Source: Natronococcus sp. CG52 (lineage in GTDB: Archaea; Halobacteriota; Halobacteria; Halobacteriales; Natrialbaceae). Taken from it: DNA of 64,000 nt. The notes under the pieces are model-generated. The model was not told the origin of the DNA. It worked only from the letters and a program-made list of their open reading frames with translations, and ran no database searches. The stretch's first letter is position 1. Each line of letters begins with the position of its first letter. The position numbers and the translations under genes are program-made. Where the stretch lies: contig NZ_CP099392.1 of NCBI RefSeq assembly GCF_023913515.1, positions 1-64,000 of the forward strand. Direction: 5' to 3'. This document shows positions 27,839 through 36,262 of this stretch, piece by piece.

Positions 27839-28627
27839 CTACCGATCGCGGAAGAACGCGTTTTGGATCGAACTGACGGTGCTGCCGACGATGCTCGCGA
27901 AGTCGGTGCTCGCGTCCTTCTCCTTCATTCGGGTGGCCGGTCCGGAGACGGTGACCGCCCCGATCGCTCGACCGTCCGGATTCGTGATGGGATAGGCGAT
28001 ACAGTGTCGATCTTCGCGGTACTCGCCCCGATCGTAGGCCATCCGACGATCCCGGGTCAGTTGGAGCTCGTCCTCGAACGCATCCCGGTCCGTCACGGTG
28101 TTTTCGGTCAGCTTCGACAGTCCGCGGTGGTCGAGGATGCGCTCGCGCTCTTCGAGAGGCGTGTACGAGAGAATGGCCTTTCCACCTGCGGTCGCGTGCA
28201 TCGGGAGACGATCACCGACTCTCGCCGCCGTCTCCGGCCGTTTTTGCTCGCTCTCGCGGTTGATGTAGATTCCGTACCCGTGTTCCGGAACCATCAGGCT
28301 CGCGATTTCGCCGGTCGCCGACGCGAGATTCTCGAGCGGTCGCGCCGCCGCGTCGGAGATCGGGAGGCGAGTGCGGGCGCTCGTGCCGAGTCCGAGAAAG
28401 CTCACGCTCAACCGGTAGGCGCGTCCGTCTTTGACGACGTAATTGAGTCGTCGAAGCGTGTTGAGGTGTTTGTGAACCGTTCCCTTCGCGAGGTCGAGTT
28501 CGTCGGCCAGTTCGCTTACTCCCGCGGCGTCACGGTCCTTGAGCGCCTCGATCACGCGAAAGCTCGTAACCGTCGTCGACGCGGTCGGGCCGCCATCTTC
28601 CGCCGCCGGAATATCCATCGAGCCCAT
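27839..28627 (-). CDS. IclR-family transcriptional regulator (sugar locus, copy 2)
   Basis: From ATG 28627 (MGSMDIPAAEDGG; MDIP at 28618 is an alternative) the protein has about 262 residues. The helix-turn-helix is TSFRVIEALKDRDAAGVSEL…LAKGTVHKHLNTL, followed by the effector domain with GTSARTRLPISDAAARPLENLA and HATAGGKAILSYTP. Both alternative starts lie about 26-35 bp from a TATA-like box (28647-28660), and a GTTCA-N7-TGAAC inverted repeat sits directly upstream of that box, a common position for autoregulation. The neighbours, sulfatase downstream and ABC ATPase system B divergent, are likely targets. The effector is unknown. Confidence 0.9.
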   Translation of the reverse strand: MGSMDIPAAEDGGPTASTTVTSFRVIEALKDRDAAGVSELADELDLAKGTVHKHLNTLRRLNYVVKDGRAYRLSVSFLGLGTSARTRLPISDAAARPLENLASATGEIASLMVPEHGYGIYINRESEQKRPETAARVGDRLPMHATAGGKAILSYTPLEERERILDHRGLSKLTENTVTDRDAFEDELQLTRDRRMAYDRGEYREDRHCIAYPITNPDGRAIGAVTVSGPATRMKEKDASTDFASIVGSTVSSIQNAFFRDR

Positions 28628-28644
28628 ACACGGGTAGCCGTAGG

Positions 28645-28678
28645 CCACCTACAAATAACTTGTTCACACACCATGAAC
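28645..28678 (-). promoter_or_regulatory. IclR copy 2 promoter with GTTCA/TGAAC operator candidate
   Basis: The minus strand carries AGTTATTTGTAGG about 26 bp upstream of ATG 28627. Adjoining it at 28662-28678 is GTTCA-CACACCA-TGAAC, a perfect 5-bp inverted repeat. A second, longer repeat lies at 28776-28796. Confidence 0.5.
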
Positions 28679-28775
28679 GCGGTATCGGGCCCGCCGAACG
28701 ATCGCCACTGTCGGGTGCGAACTCGCGTACGGTTCCCCGCCTAAACCGAAACCGATCGATCTTTTCGCGACGGTT

Positions 28776-28796
28776 CCGTTCACGAGTCGTGAACGG
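28776..28796. promoter_or_regulatory. GTTCAC-N5-GTGAAC operator candidate in the IclR/ABC divergent region
   Basis: CCGTTCAC-GAGTC-GTGAACGG is a perfect 8-bp inverted repeat in the middle of the divergent promoter region between IclR copy 2 and ABC ATPase B. The half-site is the same as at 28662-28678 and 27778-27787. Confidence 0.55.
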
Positions 28797-28950
28797 CATC
28801 GGCGGATCCGATCGACGACCCGCAGTCCCCCTACGGACGATCGCCGATGCGCGGCTACCAGCCTGAGCGGCTGGGCTGTGCCTTATCGGGGTTCTCGGCT
28901 GAGACACCGGTCTGGAGCGCTCGTCGCCCTGCGGCTTCCTCCGGTGACCA

Positions 28951-28964
28951 AAAGCTTAATAATG
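28951..28964 (+). promoter_or_regulatory. TATA-like promoter of ABC ATPase B
   Basis: AAAGCTTAATAATG is centred about 28 bp before ATG 28986, which supports that start over upstream codons in the same frame. Confidence 0.5.
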
Positions 28965-28985
28965 GAGGGCTCGAGCTCTGTTCAC

Positions 28986-30119
28986 ATGGGTCGTATAGAG
29001 GTTCGAAATCTCAGAAAGGTATTCGACGCCGGCGAGGACGAACTCGTCGCCGTCGAGGACCTCGATTTCACCATCGAAGACGGAGAGTTTCTCGTGCTCG
29101 TCGGTCCTTCCGGCTGTGGCAAGTCGACGACGCTGCGCTGTATCGCCGGGCTGGAGACGCCGACGAACGGGGAAATCGTCCTCGACGGCGAGGACGTCAC
29201 CCGCGCGAAACCGAAAGACAGGAACATGGCGATGGTATTCCAGAGCTACGCGCTGTACCCGCACATGACCGCCCGAGAGAACGTGAGCTTCGGGTTGAAG
29301 ATGACGACCGACCTTCCCGAGGAAGAGATCGACGAACGGGTCGAGAACGTCGCCGAGATGACTGGAATCGAGCAAAACCTCGACCAGAAGCCGGGAGAGC
29401 TCTCCGGCGGACAACAACAGCGCGTCGCGTTAGGTCGGGCCATCGTTCGTGATCCGGAAGTGTTCCTCATGGACGAGCCGCTCTCGAATCTGGACGCCAA
29501 ACTCCGCGGGGAGATGCGAACGGAACTCCAGAACCTGCAAAACGACTTCGGCGTGACGACGATCTACGTCACGCACGATCAAACGGAGGCGATGACGATG
29601 GGCGATCGAATCGCGATCCTCGACGACGGCGAACTCCAGCAAATCGGGACACCCCTGGAATGCTATCATACACCCGTTAACAGGTTCGTCGCCGGATTTA
29701 TCGGCTCGCCGAGCATGAACTTTCTGGACGTGAGCCTCAGCGACGGCACGCTCGTCCACGAGGAATTCACCTACGAGCTGTCTGCGGAGACCGACGAGTC
29801 CCTGGAAGTAGACGGAACGGAGTACGCGCTCGGAATTCGTCCGGAGGACATCGAAGTCGTCACGGCGGATACCCCGAACGCGATCGAGGCGACCGTCAAC
29901 GTCGTGGAACCGCTCGGCGATGTCGCCCACGTCAACGTCGATATCGGAGACCGATCGTACACTGCGTCGATCGACGGAACGCCGCGCTGGGACCCCGGGC
30001 GGGAGATTCACGTCAAATTCCCCGAAAAGAATGTGCACCTCTTCGCGGCCGATACCGGAGAGGCCGTCAAGAACGCAGCGATCGAGACCGGAGAACGGTC
30101 GGTGGACGTACCCGCGTAA
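28986..30119 (+). CDS. CUT1-type sugar ABC transporter ATP-binding subunit (system B)
   Basis: ATG 28986 (MGRIEVRNLRKVF) gives 377 residues; the open frame to 28878 adds no family similarity, and a TATA box at 28951-28964 would place the transcript start at this ATG. Walker A is GPSGCGKST, the signature LSGGQQQR, Walker B VFLMDEPLSNLDAKL, and the switch region YVTHDQTEA. The C-terminal OB-fold domain (EYALGIRPEDIEVV) is that of MalK/UgpC-type ATPases. It heads the plus-strand group with GH4, binding protein, two permeases and galactonate dehydratase. It is distinct from system A but could energise both permease pairs, as shared ATPases do in bacteria. Confidence 0.93.
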   Translation: MGRIEVRNLRKVFDAGEDELVAVEDLDFTIEDGEFLVLVGPSGCGKSTTLRCIAGLETPTNGEIVLDGEDVTRAKPKDRNMAMVFQSYALYPHMTARENVSFGLKMTTDLPEEEIDERVENVAEMTGIEQNLDQKPGELSGGQQQRVALGRAIVRDPEVFLMDEPLSNLDAKLRGEMRTELQNLQNDFGVTTIYVTHDQTEAMTMGDRIAILDDGELQQIGTPLECYHTPVNRFVAGFIGSPSMNFLDVSLSDGTLVHEEFTYELSAETDESLEVDGTEYALGIRPEDIEVVTADTPNAIEATVNVVEPLGDVAHVNVDIGDRSYTASIDGTPRWDPGREIHVKFPEKNVHLFAADTGEAVKNAAIETGERSVDVPA

Positions 30120-30218
30120 TCGCTCCGAGCACGCCACAAGTTAGGAATCCACGCAGCCGGAACTCGTACGATCACACCGAGAGAGACGTCTCGCGGTATT
30201 ATTCTACCCATACTATTC

Positions 30219-30233
30219 GGTAATTTTATAACC
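30219..30233 (+). promoter_or_regulatory. TATA-like promoter of the GH4 gene
   Basis: GGTAATTTTATAACC is centred about 29 bp upstream of ATG 30255. Confidence 0.5.
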
Positions 30234-30254
30234 TCGCCGGCCACGAGTACTCGT

Positions 30255-31562
30255 ATGACAAAGATCGCGTTCATCGGAGCGGGGAGTATGGTCTTCGCCA
30301 AGAACCTGGTCGGGGACATCCTGTCGTTCGAAGCGCTCGAGGACAGCACGATCGCGCTAATGGATATCGACGAGCACCGCCTCGCACAGACGACCGAGGT
30401 CGCCGAGAAGATGGTCGAGAACGGTCGAGTCGAGGCGACGATAGAGTCGACGACGGACCGACGGGAGGCGCTCGACGGCGCCGACTACGTGCTCAACATG
30501 ATCAACGTCGGCGGCACGGAACCGTTCGAGAACGAGATCCGGATTCCGGAGGAGTACGGCGTCGAGCAATCGATCGGGGACACGCTTGGCCCGGGCGGCA
30601 TCTTCCGGGGGCTCCGGACGATCCCGACGATGCTCGACGTCGCTCGAGACATGGAGGAACTCTGTCCCGACGCGCTGCTCATGAACTACACGAACCCGAT
30701 GGCGATCGTCTGCTGGGCCGTGGACGAGGCCACGGACGTCGAGATCGTCGGACTCTGTCACAGCGTCCCCCACACCGCGGAGGCGATCGCGGAGTACGTC
30801 GACGTTCCCCAGGCGGAACTCGACTACTGGGTCGCCGGGATCAACCACATGGCGTGGTTCCTCGAGTGTACGCGGGACGGGCAGGACGTCTATCCGCTGC
30901 TCGAGGAAGCGATGGAGGACGAAACGACCTACCGGAAGGACACGGTTCGGTTCGAACTGTTGAAACACTTCGGAGCCTTCGTCACCGAGTCGAGCCATCA
31001 CAACTCGGAGTACCTCCCCTACTTCCGCACGGACGAGAAGGTAATCGAGGAGTTGACCGGGACGAACTACGCCGAGCGCATGCCGACCGCGACGTACCTC
31101 GAGGGCTGGAAGAAGCGGTCCGAGGAGCGGGACAACGCGCTCGCCGACGTCGATTCCGAGGACGTCTCGATCGAACGCTCGGAGGAGTACGCCTCCCGGC
31201 TCATTCACTCGCTCGAGACGGACACGCCGAGACGACTCAACCTGAACGTGCGAAACGACGCGGGTCACATCCGGAATCTGGAGAACGACGCGTGTGTGGA
31301 GGTCCCGTGTCTGGTCGACGGAACGGGTATCCGGCCGTGTTCGGTCGGAAAGCTCCCGCCGCAGCTCGCCGCGCTCGACCGCACCAACGTGAACGTTCAG
31401 CGCCTCGCAGTGAAGGGGGCGCTCGAAGGGAACCGCGACGCCGTCCACCAGGCGATCAAGCTCGATCCGCTGACGGCGGCCGAACTCGATCTCGACGAGA
31501 TTCACGAGATGACCGAGGAACTCATCGCGGCTAACGAAGCGTACCTGCCGGCCCTCAGCTGA
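30255..31562 (+). CDS. Glycoside hydrolase family 4, alpha-galactosidase type
   Basis: GH4 enzymes cleave glycosides by an NAD+- and Mn2+-dependent oxidation/elimination mechanism. The N-terminus is a Rossmann nucleotide-binding loop (IAFIGAGSMVFAKNLVGDIL). C168-H169-S170-V171 in GLCHSVPHT and N197-H198 in AGINHMAWF are the metal and sugar-binding residues. The CHSV form is the one known for MelA-type alpha-galactosidases, as opposed to CHE or CHG types for glucosidases and glucuronidases. At 435 residues it is of normal length and has no signal peptide, so it works on imported substrate. It lies between the system B ATPase and binding protein, each with its own TATA-like box. Confidence 0.9.
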   Translation: MTKIAFIGAGSMVFAKNLVGDILSFEALEDSTIALMDIDEHRLAQTTEVAEKMVENGRVEATIESTTDRREALDGADYVLNMINVGGTEPFENEIRIPEEYGVEQSIGDTLGPGGIFRGLRTIPTMLDVARDMEELCPDALLMNYTNPMAIVCWAVDEATDVEIVGLCHSVPHTAEAIAEYVDVPQAELDYWVAGINHMAWFLECTRDGQDVYPLLEEAMEDETTYRKDTVRFELLKHFGAFVTESSHHNSEYLPYFRTDEKVIEELTGTNYAERMPTATYLEGWKKRSEERDNALADVDSEDVSIERSEEYASRLIHSLETDTPRRLNLNVRNDAGHIRNLENDACVEVPCLVDGTGIRPCSVGKLPPQLAALDRTNVNVQRLAVKGALEGNRDAVHQAIKLDPLTAAELDLDEIHEMTEELIAANEAYLPALS

Positions 31563-31644
31563 ACGCGTCCCGCGGCGTCGATCCGGCTCGGCCAGCTGCT
31601 GCACCGTTCTCTCGTCGATCGCTTCCGCGAGAGCTACCGGATGG

Positions 31645-31660
31645 AAACTTTTATAATAGT
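31645..31660 (+). promoter_or_regulatory. TATA-like promoter of the system B binding-protein operon
   Basis: GAAACTTTTATAATAG is centred about 33 bp before ATG 31686, and supports that start rather than the upstream ATG at 31641, which would lie within the promoter itself. Confidence 0.55.
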
Positions 31661-31685
31661 CGTTGCGAACATACGGAGTATAGCG

Positions 31686-32993
31686 ATGAGAGAGATTAGC
31701 AAACGTGAACTTCTCAGAGCCGGCGGAGCGGCGGCAGCCGCCTCGGTCGCCGGCTGTCTCGGGAGCGGCGGTGACGATCAGCTGACCTTCTGGTGGATCG
31801 ACGGGGACAGCGACGATTACGAGGATCACAACGAGTGGCTCGCGGAGACCGTCGAGTCGGAGACCGACCGAGAACTGGAGATAACCGGCTACGCCTACAG
31901 CGACCTGCGCCAGAACGTCCTGACCGGCGGTCGGCAGGGAACGCCGGACGTCATCGAGGGCGTGATCGAGCACCCCGGCGACTACGTCGCGGCCGACATC
32001 ATCGAACCGCTGACGGACCGAACCGACGAGATTCCCCACTTCGACGGCTTCCACGAGAGCGCGCTCGACGCGTTCCGGTTCCAGGACGAGCTCTGGGCCC
32101 TCCCCTACACGGGGAACGGCCGCGCACTCGTGTACAACAAGGAGGTCCTCGCCGAGTACGGCTACGAGGACGGTCCGCCGGAGGACATCGACGAGTTCAT
32201 GGAACTCGCGGGGACGATCAACGAGGATCGCGACGATATGAACGGGTTTCACCTGACAACGGAGCGCGGCGAGGTGCGCGCCACGCAGGAGTTCCTCTCC
32301 CACGTCTACCAGCACACCGACGGATCGCTATACGAGTGGGACGGCGACGGCTGGGCGCTGCAGGCGGATTCGGACGCGTTCGAGGCGATCCTCGGCGACA
32401 TCTACTACCGGCTGTTCCACGGCGACCAACCGACGGCCGGCTCCGAGTATCAGAGCGCGGGTTGGGAGACCAACGACGTCGGCTTCACGGAGGGCGAGCA
32501 CGCGATGATCCACTGCGGGCCGTGGATCGAAGGGTTCCGCGACACGGACGCGCAAGTGGAGATGGTCGAGGAGAACGCGGCAGTGTCGCTGCTGCCGAAG
32601 CACGCGGATGCGTCGGACGCGACCTACATGGAGGTCAAACCGGTGATGCTCAACGCGCACTCGGACGATCTCGACAGCGGGATGGCGGTCGCGTCGGCGT
32701 GGTCGAGTCCGGAAGCGCTCGAGCGAATGGCCGAGATCAACCCGGGTGCGGTCGCGACACCCGTCCACGAGGACGTCGAATCCACGCTCGAAGACGAGGA
32801 CTACACGGCGTTCGTCGACGCGTTCGAGAACGGCGTCGCCCCGGCGCCGATCGCGTGGGGATCGGTTCGCGAGGGCATCTACGACGCCATCGAGAACGTC
32901 ATCTTCGACGAGCAGACGCCCGCGGAGGCCGCCGACGAGCTGGAACGGGCGCTCGAAGCGGCCGACGTGGACCTCGATCCGGACGCGGAGTGA
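31686..32993 (+). CDS. Sugar ABC transporter substrate-binding lipoprotein (system B)
   Basis: ATG 31686 (MREISKRELLRAGG) gives 435 residues. The signal has a K-R pair rather than a strict twin-Arg core (SKRELLRAGGAAAAAS), followed by lipobox VAGC and an acidic linker. It is thus probably exported and lipid-anchored. The body is a family-1 binding fold: GTPDVIEGVIEHPGDYV, LPYTGNGRALVYNKEVLAEYG, EGEHAMIHCGPWIEGF. The open frame from 31641 overlaps the TATA box and is rejected. It heads an operon with two permeases and galactonate dehydratase copy 2, so a galactose-containing ligand is a fair inference. Confidence 0.9.
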   Translation: MREISKRELLRAGGAAAAASVAGCLGSGGDDQLTFWWIDGDSDDYEDHNEWLAETVESETDRELEITGYAYSDLRQNVLTGGRQGTPDVIEGVIEHPGDYVAADIIEPLTDRTDEIPHFDGFHESALDAFRFQDELWALPYTGNGRALVYNKEVLAEYGYEDGPPEDIDEFMELAGTINEDRDDMNGFHLTTERGEVRATQEFLSHVYQHTDGSLYEWDGDGWALQADSDAFEAILGDIYYRLFHGDQPTAGSEYQSAGWETNDVGFTEGEHAMIHCGPWIEGFRDTDAQVEMVEENAAVSLLPKHADASDATYMEVKPVMLNAHSDDLDSGMAVASAWSSPEALERMAEINPGAVATPVHEDVESTLEDEDYTAFVDAFENGVAPAPIAWGSVREGIYDAIENVIFDEQTPAEAADELERALEAADVDLDPDAE

Positions 32994-33056
32994 TTCGATG
33001 AAGGACGGACAAGTTCCGAACCGGCGCCCGAAGGCGGATTCCGGAGGGTGTCCGAT

Positions 33057-33966
33057 ATGGCCGTGAGCACGGACCGACTCTCGTCGTACCGAAAGCAGTT
33101 CGTCTCCCTCTCGACGGAGACGTGGCTCGGCTGGGGACTGTTGTTACCGGCAGGACTGTTGATGGGCGTCATCATCCTCTATCCCATCGTCGACGGCGTT
33201 CTAACGAGCTTCCAGATGCGGTCGTTCCTGCGGCCGGAGGCTCGCGAGTTCGTCTTCATGTCGAACTATCGGATGCTCGTCCAGGACGGCGTGTTCTGGA
33301 CCGCACTGTGGAACTCGGCGGTGCTGACCGGCGTATCGGTCGCCCTGCAGTTTCTGCTGGGTCTCGGCTGCGCTGTTACTCAAACAGAAGGTCCCGGGGA
33401 TCACGATCTTCCGGAGCATCACGATGGTCACCTGGGTTCTGCCAGTTATCGTGATCGTCATCGTCTTTAACTGGCTCGTCCAGCCCGGATACGGCCTCGT
33501 TAACCTCGTCCTCGCGGAGTTCGGACTCCCGACGGACTACTGGTTCTCGAACACCACGTGGGCCCTCCCGCTGATCGTTCTGATGCACGTCTGGAAGAAC
33601 GCCCCGTTTTTCGCCATCGCGCTGTTCGCCTCGATGCAGTCGATTCCCGACGAACTCTACGAAGCCGCGAGGATGGACGGCGCATCCGCGGTACAGCAGT
33701 TCCGCTACATCACCCTGCCGAACATCTCGTACGTCGCGATGATCATGATCGTGCTACACGTCCTGTACACGTTCAATAACTTCGACTTCGTCTGGCTCTC
33801 GACCGGCGGCGGTCCGCTCCGAGCCACCGAAGTCCTGCCGACGTACGTGTACAAGCAGGCGTTCGACCAGTACCTGCTCGGCTACGCGGCCAGTATCGGC
33901 GTCGTGATGCTCATCATCATGATGACGTTTACCGTCGTCTACGTTAAACTGGAGGATCTCGACTGA
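33057..33966 (+). pseudogene. CUT1-type sugar ABC permease, first subunit (system B), frameshifted
   Basis: From ATG 33057 (MAVSTDRLSSYRKQF) the frame encodes the first helices (LGWGLLLPAGLLMGVIILYPIVDG) up to FLLGLG at about 33368. It then loses sense, while a second frame carries KQKVPGITIFRSITMVTWVLPVIV and the rest, including the EAA motif YEAARMDGASAVQQFRYITLPN, to the stop at 33966. Adding two bases (GGC-GCT-GCG-CTG) restores G-A-A-L-L-L-K-Q and a protein of about 303 residues; deleting one base is also possible. The stop overlaps the next ATG as TGATG, so the downstream permease depends on this gene for coupling. Confidence 0.82.
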
Positions 33967-34844
33967 TGTTGAACACGCTCGTCACCCGATTCGAGATGCG
34001 CCTTGACGACGAGATGACCGTCCGGCGCGCGGCGTTCGTCTACGCGATGCTCCTGCTGTACTACGGGTTCCTGTTGATCCCGCTGTTCTGGCTCCTCAGG
34101 TCTTCGATCGTCACCGACGAGATGCTGCGCGCGCGGGAAATCAACCTCCTCCCGCTCGCACACGTGACGATCGAAAACTACGCGACGGTGCTGGCCAGCG
34201 GGACGTTCCGGATGTACTTCGTCAACTCCATGATGATCGCGGTTGCCACGACGGTGTTGACGCTCGGCGTCGGCATCCCGGCGGCGTACTCGGTGAGCCG
34301 ATTCGACTATCCGGGCCGCGACTACGTCGTACTGGGACTCATCTCGAGCCAGATGCTGCCGCTGGTGCTGGTGTTGATCCCGTTCTTTACGGTCATGTTC
34401 CGTATGGGACTGGTCGATACCAGAGTCGGACTCGTCTTCGCCCACGCCGTCGGCGTGCTGCCGTTCGTCGTCTGGCTGTTGAAGGGGTACTTCGACGCGA
34501 TCCCCGAAGCGCTGGACGAGGCCGCAAAGATGGACGGCTGCGGGCATCTCGAAATCATGTACCGGATCATCGTTCCGCTATCGCTGCCGGGGATCGCCGT
34601 CGCGGGCTTCTACGCCTTCGTCGGTTCGTGGAACGACTATCTGTTCGTATCGATCCTCTCACAATCGACGGGGACGCGAACCTTGCCGCTCGGACTGCAG
34701 CTCTTCCAGACGGCACAGCAGGTTGACTGGGGCGCGGTTACCGCGGCCGCCGTCGTAACAGCGGTTCCGGTCGTCCTGTTGTTCGCACTGGTTCGAAAGT
34801 GGCTCGTCGAGGGCCTGTCGAACACCGGTGGAAAGGGGGTCTGA
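33966..34844 (+). CDS. CUT1-type sugar ABC permease, second subunit (system B)
   Basis: The 292-residue protein has six helices and the MalG-type EAA motif DEAAKMDGCGHLEIMYRIIVPLSLPG near residue 185. Long hydrophobic segments include AFVYAMLLLYYGFLLIPLFW and YVVLGLISSQMLPLVLVLIP. The ATG overlaps the preceding stop by one base. It pairs with the frameshifted permease, the ATPase at 28986 and the binding protein at 31686 to form an oligosaccharide importer. The gene is intact. Confidence 0.93.
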   Translation: MLNTLVTRFEMRLDDEMTVRRAAFVYAMLLLYYGFLLIPLFWLLRSSIVTDEMLRAREINLLPLAHVTIENYATVLASGTFRMYFVNSMMIAVATTVLTLGVGIPAAYSVSRFDYPGRDYVVLGLISSQMLPLVLVLIPFFTVMFRMGLVDTRVGLVFAHAVGVLPFVVWLLKGYFDAIPEALDEAAKMDGCGHLEIMYRIIVPLSLPGIAVAGFYAFVGSWNDYLFVSILSQSTGTRTLPLGLQLFQTAQQVDWGAVTAAAVVTAVPVVLLFALVRKWLVEGLSNTGGKGV

Positions 34845-34896
34845 CGCCGCGAGTATTACCTCTCGCGATCGGTCGCTGACGGTCGATCGCGATGCA

Positions 34897-34911
34897 GTAT
34901 CTTATTATAGC
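34897..34911 (+). promoter_or_regulatory. TATA-like promoter of galactonate dehydratase copy 2
   Basis: GTATCTTATTATAGC is centred about 27 bp before ATG 34932, giving the gene its own leaderless-type promoter although it closely follows the permease genes. Confidence 0.5.
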
Positions 34912-34931
34912 AAAATCACGATATAACGCGT

Positions 34932-36134
34932 ATGACTGAGAAACTGAGCGAATCGGCGGCAGAACCCGACGGCTCCGGAGATTCCGTCATTACCGAGTAC
35001 GAACTGTTCGAGGTCCCGCCGCGCTGGCTGTTCCTCAAGGTGACGACGAGCGACGGCACCGTCGGCTGGGGCGAACCGGTCGTCGAAGGACGCGCGAAGA
35101 GCGTCCGAACCGCCGTCGAAGAACTGATGGACGGTTATCTGCTCGGCGAGGACCCTGCCCGGATCGAAGATCACTGGCAGACGATGTACCGCGGCGGCTT
35201 CTACCGCGGCGGCCCCGTGCTGATGAGCGCCATCGCCGGGATCGATCAGGCGCTGTGGGACATCAAGGGCAAGCGGTTCGGCGCACCCGTGTACGAACTC
35301 CTCGGCGGAGCAGCCCGGGATCGCATCCGCGTCTACCAGTGGATCGGCGGCGATCGGCCCGCCGAAGTCGGGGAAGCGGCCGCAAAGAAGGTCGAAGCGG
35401 GCTTTACCGGGCTCAAAATGAACGCGACGCCCGAGCTGGAACGGATCGACACTCCAGCAGCGGTCGACGCGGCCCGCGATCGGCTCGCCGAAGTTCGCGA
35501 GACCGTCGGCGACGAAATCGATATCGGCGTCGACTTTCACGGCCGAGCGAGCAAAACGATGGCGAAGCGCCTCGTCGCCGCGCTCGAGCCGTACGAGCCG
35601 ATGTTCGTCGAGGAACCGGTACTCCCCGAACACAACGACGCGCTGCCGGAGATCGCTCAACATACGACGATCCCGATCGCGACGGGCGAACGAATGTTCT
35701 CGCGCTGGGATTTCAAGTCCCTGTTCGAGCAGGGCGTCGTCGATCTGATCCAGCCCGACCTGTCTCACGCCGGCGGGATCACCGAGGTGAACAAGATCGC
35801 GTCGATGGCCGAGGCGTACGATGTCGCGATGGCCCCCCACTGCCCGCTCGGGCCGATCGCGCTGGCCTCGTGCATCCAGGTCGACGCCTGCTCGCCGAAC
35901 GCGCTCATTCAAGAGCAGAGCCTCGACATCCACTACAACGAGACCAGCGACGTGCTGGACTATCTGTCGGATCCGTCGGTTTTCGCCTACGAGGACGGCT
36001 ACGTGGATCTGCCGGACGAACCGGGACTCGGGATCGAAGTCGACGAGGGCGTCGTTCGCGAACGAGCGCAGGAATCGATCGACTGGCACAATCCCGTCTG
36101 GCGTCACGACGACGGCAGCGTCGCGGAGTGGTGA
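34932..36134 (+). CDS. dgoD: D-galactonate dehydratase-like enolase-superfamily enzyme, copy 2
   Basis: The 400-residue protein is a close paralogue of the 15634-16782 enzyme, with an extra 18-residue N-terminal tail before the shared YELFEVPPRWLFLKV. The blocks VGWGEPVVEGRAKS, GGFYRGGPVLMSAIAGIDQA, GVDFHGRA (Asp and His), VEEPVL (Glu), ATGERM (Glu) and MAPHCPLGP (catalytic His) are all kept, as is the terminal WRHDDGSVAEW. It should convert D-galactonate to 2-keto-3-deoxygalactonate. Two copies, one per transporter module, may serve separate induction conditions. It converges on the SMP-30 lactonase gene, which would produce its substrate. Confidence 0.88.
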   Translation: MTEKLSESAAEPDGSGDSVITEYELFEVPPRWLFLKVTTSDGTVGWGEPVVEGRAKSVRTAVEELMDGYLLGEDPARIEDHWQTMYRGGFYRGGPVLMSAIAGIDQALWDIKGKRFGAPVYELLGGAARDRIRVYQWIGGDRPAEVGEAAAKKVEAGFTGLKMNATPELERIDTPAAVDAARDRLAEVRETVGDEIDIGVDFHGRASKTMAKRLVAALEPYEPMFVEEPVLPEHNDALPEIAQHTTIPIATGERMFSRWDFKSLFEQGVVDLIQPDLSHAGGITEVNKIASMAEAYDVAMAPHCPLGPIALASCIQVDACSPNALIQEQSLDIHYNETSDVLDYLSDPSVFAYEDGYVDLPDEPGLGIEVDEGVVRERAQESIDWHNPVWRHDDGSVAEW

Positions 36135-36262
36135 TCCCGGGCGACTGAGAGCACCAGACGCGCTATCACGATTCTTCGAGTATGCGGCCGTCGACACCGA
36201 CTCGATCCGTAGTATCGAAACGCGGCGAGTCGCTTATCGTAACGTTCGGTCCCGAACAGCGG

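Noticed and set aside
30357-32315. A 652-residue minus-strand frame across GH4 and the binding protein
   Set aside because: It spans two real plus-strand genes and their promoter, with no recognisable domain.
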